In this document: positions 59,647 to 64,000 of the stretch, in pieces | Position numbering within the stretch: position 1 is the stretch's first letter | Layout: each line of letters opens with the position of its first letter | Assembly: GCA_963678705.1 (NCBI GenBank) | Contig: OY783208.1 | Location: 2,728,001 to 2,792,000 of the forward strand | Source of the DNA: Panorpa germanica | Taxonomy: Eukaryota; Arthropoda; Insecta; Mecoptera; Panorpidae | DNA: 64,000 nucleotides | Reading direction: 5' to 3' | The notes under the pieces: generated by a model | The model's database searches: none | The model's input: the letters and a program-made list of their open reading frames with translations, nothing else | Told to the model about the DNA's origin: nothing | Translations under genes and position numbers: made by a program

Positions 59647-60310
59647 CACTGGCGTAGCTAGGTATGGGCCAGTCGCTGCTGAGCACCGGGGCTCTCAAGC
59701 TCAAGGGGCCCTCGGACCCTGACCAACAAACCTCGTATTGTACTAGCTAAAAATTCTCCCACCTTTGGAATGTAAATAAAATAGGTTGCAACACGACTTT
59801 AAGGTAGTACTATCGGTCAGAGAGTTACCGTTTAATATTTTTTAAAATTTGGCATTTAGTAGATTATAATAAGACAATGATCTCGTTAAATTTTAGAAAA
59901 ACTGCAGAGAACCAGTAAAAAGATATTGAACTTTGAATTTTTTAATTTAACATTGAGGCTTATGAGAAATCACAGTTTTTATTTCATTTTATAGAAAGAG
60001 CAGTTTAGGTTTAGATTTATCGAAGGTAGACCAGCTAAGCATTGTTGTGAGGTATGCAGTAATAACCAGGCCCCTATTCCTGAGTCTTGCGAACAATGAT
60101 CGTGATCGAACAGATCTGATTTACATGAGTGAAACATTTTACGAATTACTTTTAAAAGAGTATTCCTGTACATTTCCTGAATTTTATTATTAATTATTGT
60201 TATCTTCACATTATGTTCACTTTTAAAAGTGATTCGTAAAATGTTTCGCTCCAGTTAGGGCCCCAGTTTCTTTTTGCACCGGGGCCTTTGGTTACCTAGC
60301 TGCGCCACTG
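59647..60310. mobile_element. hAT-type MITE, copy 3
   Basis: Perfect 8-bp target duplication TACAAAAG (59639-59646 and 60311-60318). It keeps about 30 bases near the right end (ggccccagtttc..caccgg) lost from copies 1 and 2, so it is nearest the original form. Confidence 0.88.
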
Positions 60311-60671
60311 TACAAAAGAGATGAAAGTTAAATGTTACAGCGTTTTGACACCAACAAATATTACGCAGAAAACTTTAAATAGCTATATCTCCGTTAATTT
60401 TTGGATATTTGATAAAATAAAAACGACAATATACGTTTATTAACTAATATTTCAATAAAGAATTAGAAAATCGACCATAAAAAGTCATTTCACAGCTCAA
60501 TTACTAAAATAAAATATTCAATCGCACAAAAATAAACAAATAAAAGTAAAATACCTTTATTTAGTTCATTTATACTATTTTTAGACATTTGCTGTTGTTT
60601 CTTTTGTGAAATATTATTTATTAAGTGAAAATAATTAATTTGTAATTTTGGCTCGACGCTTTCAATAATGC

Positions 60672-60682
60672 AAAACTATTGT
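60672..60682. other. Empty ISL2EU target site
   Basis: The sequence caaaactattgtttaac is exactly the join of the two ISL2EU flanks with one AT. It proves the element ends and the AT duplication. Confidence 0.85.
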
Positions 60683-60928
60683 TTAACGCTAATTAAACTT
60701 AGACAATTAATATTTTATGCAAAGAATCGAAGCTGTGTATTGTATAGTTCAAATTAAGAGCGATCGGTGCTATTCATGCCTAAAATACTGTATAAATCTA
60801 GCATATGATACAATGATGAATTTTATCTTATTCGCTTCTATATACATTGTAAAAAATAATTGACAGTGTAATTTCATTGCATCGTAGAGTTATACGGCAC
60901 CGCTGAACTTTTGTAATTTGAACTATAT
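60683..60928. other. Sequence outside the array
   Basis: No match to units 1 or 2; no gene is seen. Confidence 0.4.
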
Positions 60929-61341
60929 ACAGGGTGTTTGGCAGGGTGATAGCAAGGTGCATTTATTATTATTTATTTCTTACTGCTATTTTTATTTAAT
61001 TTTTATAAAAACACAATTTCTGACAGTTAAATGCCAACAGTGGCCCAATTTAAGTAGGTATGTTAATTGTTTTATTTTTGGGGTTTGTCAGATGTGTACC
61101 TAGTCTAATAAACCAAGTTCCAAGCATCTGTGTTATTTAAAAAAAATGCTAGACGATTTTGAAATTGTAAAAACTTTTAAAATCAAAAAGAAACTGCGCA
61201 GTTTATGGCATTTACAAAAATAAATAAAATAGCCTCGATTGTTCAAACCTTTTTAAAAACATGCTCGGTTATTGGCCTTTCTTTTAAGGCATCATTTAAG
61301 CTGATCTCTCACCCATTCTCAACAGCTACCAAACACCCTGT
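60929..61341. mobile_element. Short inverted-repeat element (ACAGGGTGTTTGG)
   Basis: Ends ACAGGGTGTTTGG and CCAAACACCCTGT are perfect complements, 413 bp apart, with AT outside each end. Non-autonomous; superfamily not assigned. The two roughly 60-codon frames in it are not credible genes. Confidence 0.75.
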
Positions 61342-61929
61342 ATTACTTAAAGTTAAAATTATTATACTTATATTATTACTTATTAAAAGTGTGGTGTGAT
61401 TTAGGTTGCAAAGTGTTCAGGCGCAAAATGTCCTTACTCTTTAGTTATTTAATTTATTTCTGAGATAATTAATGATTTTGTGAGCCATGTCTTAATTTCT
61501 ATAAAACTATTCTATAAGTAGATAAAATTGGCTATAGGAGCCTCAAATATCAAACTATTTCTTAATAAATCGATTTATTATAAGAGGTAGTTAAAATTAA
61601 CAGTCGTTTTTGGTCCTTTCATCGTTAAAGGGATCCAGTGGTGGCGCTGGGAAAGTCAGTTTGATGTTTTCACCATTTTGTTATTGGCACTAAAGCAACT
61701 TCCATGAAGCGGTGCAGTCTTACTTTTTTGAGGAACTGAAAAATAATTTATTATTATTATTAATATACAAACAGCTTTTAGCGTGGTCCAGAAAGTAACG
61801 AAAATTTGTATTTTACTTGTGTCTTTGTATTCTGGACATTTTAACGAAAATATTTAATTAAGAAATATGTTAATTAAATATAAACCAAATAAAAGAAATT
61901 TGAATTTGCGTGAGAGGTAAAAATACGTA
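61342..61929. other. Intergenic with a diverged MITE-1 relative
   Basis: About 61485-61640 (ttaatttctataaaact, gataaaattggctatagg, attaaagggatcc) is an old relative of MITE-1; the rest is unassigned. Confidence 0.4.
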
Positions 61930-62557
61930 ATGGGCTTGTGTCCTATGTCTTAATTTCTATAAAAGTGTACTACATATTGATAAAGTGGGTTACTAGAACC
62001 TCAAATGTCCAATTATTTGTTAATAACTCCTTATATGTTAAGAGATATTAACAATTAAAAAAGTCATTTTGTCTCTTTAATTATTAAAGGGATTCAACGT
62101 TGTACACATTCCAAATGCATGTGACATCAAAACCCTTACCAACCTTACAGCTCATAAATCTCTGCTATATGTATTTATATATCAAAATATCAAATATTAT
62201 TTAAAGCTATTTCAAGGAATAATAAAATTTCAATATTATGTCTGCCGTAACAGGGTTAAATAAAATGAAAACTTATTATTCTTTGATTTGACTTGATTAT
62301 TTCGACTACCAACAGCTACAAAACATTACCACAACACTGACCTACTCAACAAATAACTGACGTTAAAATGCATTTCACGTCATACAAATATGGCCGACCA
62401 TTTCTAGCGCTAAAACTACAATTCAAATTTTTAATTGGTATATCTCCGTCAACATTTAGATATTTAATAAAATAGATACGCCAATACACATTTATTAACA
62501 TCAACTTCAATCAACAATTGAAAAATCGACCACTAAAAAATGAGGACACAAGCCCAT
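61930..62557 (+). mobile_element. MITE-1, copy 10
   Basis: Cleanest copy: ATGGGCTTGTGTCCT to AGGACACAAGCCCAT, 628 bp, lying outside the duplicated array. Confidence 0.8.
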
Positions 62558-63222
62558 TTCATAAAGTTGGTTACTAGAACCTCAAATATCCAATTATTTT
62601 TATTTAATTCGCAATATTATAGAAGTTACTAACGATCTGAAATCTTCCCTAGTAATATTTACCAACTTTTACCATTTCTGTTAAACAAGAGAAGTGCAAA
62701 AGAGATGTAGAATTAAACGTCAAAGCTATAGCAGCTGTTGCGTCGACCCTCATAATGTTTCAATATAATGTCGTGATATAAAACGAAAAATAAATAACAT
62801 TACTTCAGGAATATTACGCAGTAAAACTTTAAATAGATATATCTCCGTCAATTTATGTATATTTAATAAAATAAAAACGCCAATATACATTTAATAACCA
62901 ATATTTCAAAGTTGTTGTTAATAACTTCTATAATATTGCGAATTGAGTAAAAATAATTGGATATTTGAGGTTATGTTAGCCAACTTTATCAATATACAGT
63001 GCAGTTTTATACAAATTCAGTTTTGGTGCACAACCCAGTTCTCTAGTTTGACTTTTTACTGTTTCCAAACTAATGCTTCACTTGGAAAGAATTAAAAAAA
63101 ACTGATTTATAAATTTCAACTAACAAATTTGACACAACTTTTGATAAACTTCTTTTACTTTCTGGACATATAACATTATCGCATCTTATTGGTTCACACT
63201 TTGTGTGAAACCATCAACAAAC
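62558..63222. other. Intergenic with MITE-1-like fragments
   Basis: Pieces resembling both halves of MITE-1 relatives (62565-62640, 62815-63010, the latter partly inverted); no gene is seen. Confidence 0.4.
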
Positions 63223-63354
63223 CTGTGGAGGCATTTCTTCAGCCAGGAAACACATGTACAAGACAATTCTACGATTCACTTGCTTGAACAATTCAGCTGA
63301 TGAGTGCGGCACCAACATTTTTGTGAGTTTCACGTTATTCATGAGAACAACATT
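63223..63354 (-). CDS. Candidate internal exon of an unidentified gene
   Basis: A 132-base segment, open in phase 0 at both ends, preceded by TTTATATTGCAG and followed by CCACAG|GTTTGT on the minus strand. It encodes 44 residues of protein-like composition, including LTKMLVPHSSAELFKQ and RRIVLYMCFLAEEMPPQ. The family is not recognised. A second open stretch upstream on the same strand (about 63535-63440, with VVTIRRNGMPEDMFLNI) may be a neighbouring exon, although a clean donor is not seen. Either a real gene extends to the right or this is a captured fragment. Confidence 0.4.
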
Positions 63355-63554
63355 CTGCAATATAAATTAAAATTAGTACTTCAGTTATTATTTAAAAAAA
63401 TTCGTTGTTAAGAGTATGTCTGGAAGATTTAGTTAACTTATAGCCTGTTCAAAGAAATACCAACAGACGTGTTGATATTGAGAAACATGTCTTCAGGCAT
63501 GCCATTCCTTCGAATTGTCACAACTAGTGAAGGAACAGACTTAATCTTACTATT

Positions 63555-64000
63555 AAGGGGGGTAAGATAATATTTTTTGACGACACTGTTATTATATAAT
63601 TATTTCTATAATTACTACATGATAAAATAACATTTAAAGAATACTTTGTGAAATTTTCATAAATAAATATCAAGAAATGAGCCATTGACAACGAATCTCC
63701 GGTGACGTCACAAAAAAAAGTAACTCATAACTCATCACTGGATTATTTGAAATCAAAAAACCAAAATGATTTCATTAGTTGATAAGTTTCTACAAAAAGA
63801 ACTCGACAGCGTTACCTCGGCGTTAATGTAAAGGAAGAGTGTGCAAAATTTCAAAAGGATCAGTGCAGTAGATTTTGAGCTAGAGAGGACACCAACTCTA
63901 AAAAGAGAGGTGAAGACTTAAAACTCTATATCTCCGACAGTTTTACTCCAATTGACTTCAAATTTTCACACAATAAACTTAATATGTTGTACATTCATAT
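63555..64000. mobile_element. Possible piggyBac-like MITE, truncated by the window edge
   Basis: TTAA then GGGGGGTAAG at 63553-63566. The interior resembles 23454-24172 in layout: tccggtgacgtca, a phrase like aaaatttcaaaaggatcagt, and tatctccgacag. The right end lies beyond the window. Confidence 0.45.

Larger units (their letters stand above)
52425..60682 (+). repeat. Large tandem unit 3 (partial)
   Basis: Contains R1, MITE-1, ORF, gene E, foldback, R1 and hAT MITE in the same order as units 1 and 2. It then stops matching immediately after the ISL2EU target site. No ISL2EU, piggyBac-like MITE or plus-strand gene follows. Confidence 0.8.

Noticed and set aside
1..64000. CRISPR array, tRNA or rRNA genes
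   Set aside because: Direct repeats here are long transposon or segment copies without regular spacers; no convincing tRNA or rRNA structure was seen by eye.

Overview
This is an AT-rich eukaryotic window whose genes have GT-AG introns and whose repeats are of insect type: ISL2EU, hAT-like and piggyBac-like elements with TTAA targets, and a retroelement-like tail widespread in arthropods. It most likely comes from an insect; the order cannot be fixed from the sequence. No prokaryotic, viral, rRNA, tRNA or CRISPR feature was found.

The core is a cluster of five paralogous three-exon genes for single-pass leucine-rich-repeat (LRR) membrane receptors, here called A to E. A (13936-16040, -), C (33845-35960, -) and E (55240-57416, -) alternate with B (27189-29757, +) and D (46808-49592, +). 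Adjacent genes are therefore alternately head-to-head (A/B, C/D) and tail-to-tail (B/C, D/E). One minus gene plus one plus gene, with the sequence between them, forms a unit of about 20-21 kb that is repeated in tandem: unit 1 about 11.1-31.0 kb, unit 2 about 31.0-52.4 kb, and a partial unit 3 from 52.4 to 60.68 kb where homology stops. The left end (1-11 kb) is the rearranged tail of a further unit. It holds two nearly identical 4.56-kb tandem copies, LRR pseudogene fragments and an orphan LRR-gene promoter.

Each receptor has a signal peptide, a variable LRR ectodomain, a stalk of very variable length, a transmembrane helix that spans the exon 1/exon 2 junction, and a nearly invariant cytoplasmic tail of about 87 residues. 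The tail has repeated tyrosine motifs (YDDV twice, YDYP, YLAV, and a C-terminal YEEI matching the classic Src-family SH2 ligand). There is no TIR or kinase domain. The layout resembles a diversifying recognition receptor with an SH2-type signalling tail; this role is inferred, not shown. The exon model is supported because exon lengths and phases agree in all five genes, giving 514, 613, 579, 693 and 536 residues.

Between the genes lies a dense set of mobile elements. Two copies of an ISL2EU-like DNA transposon (19121-22272 and 38633-41854) carry a SWIM-finger ORF and a THAP-DDE transposase, both broken, and unit 3 keeps the precise empty site. There are ten copies of a roughly 0.6-kb inverted-repeat element (MITE-1), three hAT-type MITEs with 8-bp target duplications, two TTAA-flanked piggyBac-like MITEs, three TTAA-flanked foldback elements and several unclassified dispersed repeats. 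These shared elements probably drive the duplications, inversions and conversion tracts seen here. The right end (60.7-64 kb) leaves the array and contains other MITEs and a possible exon of an unrelated gene on the minus strand.
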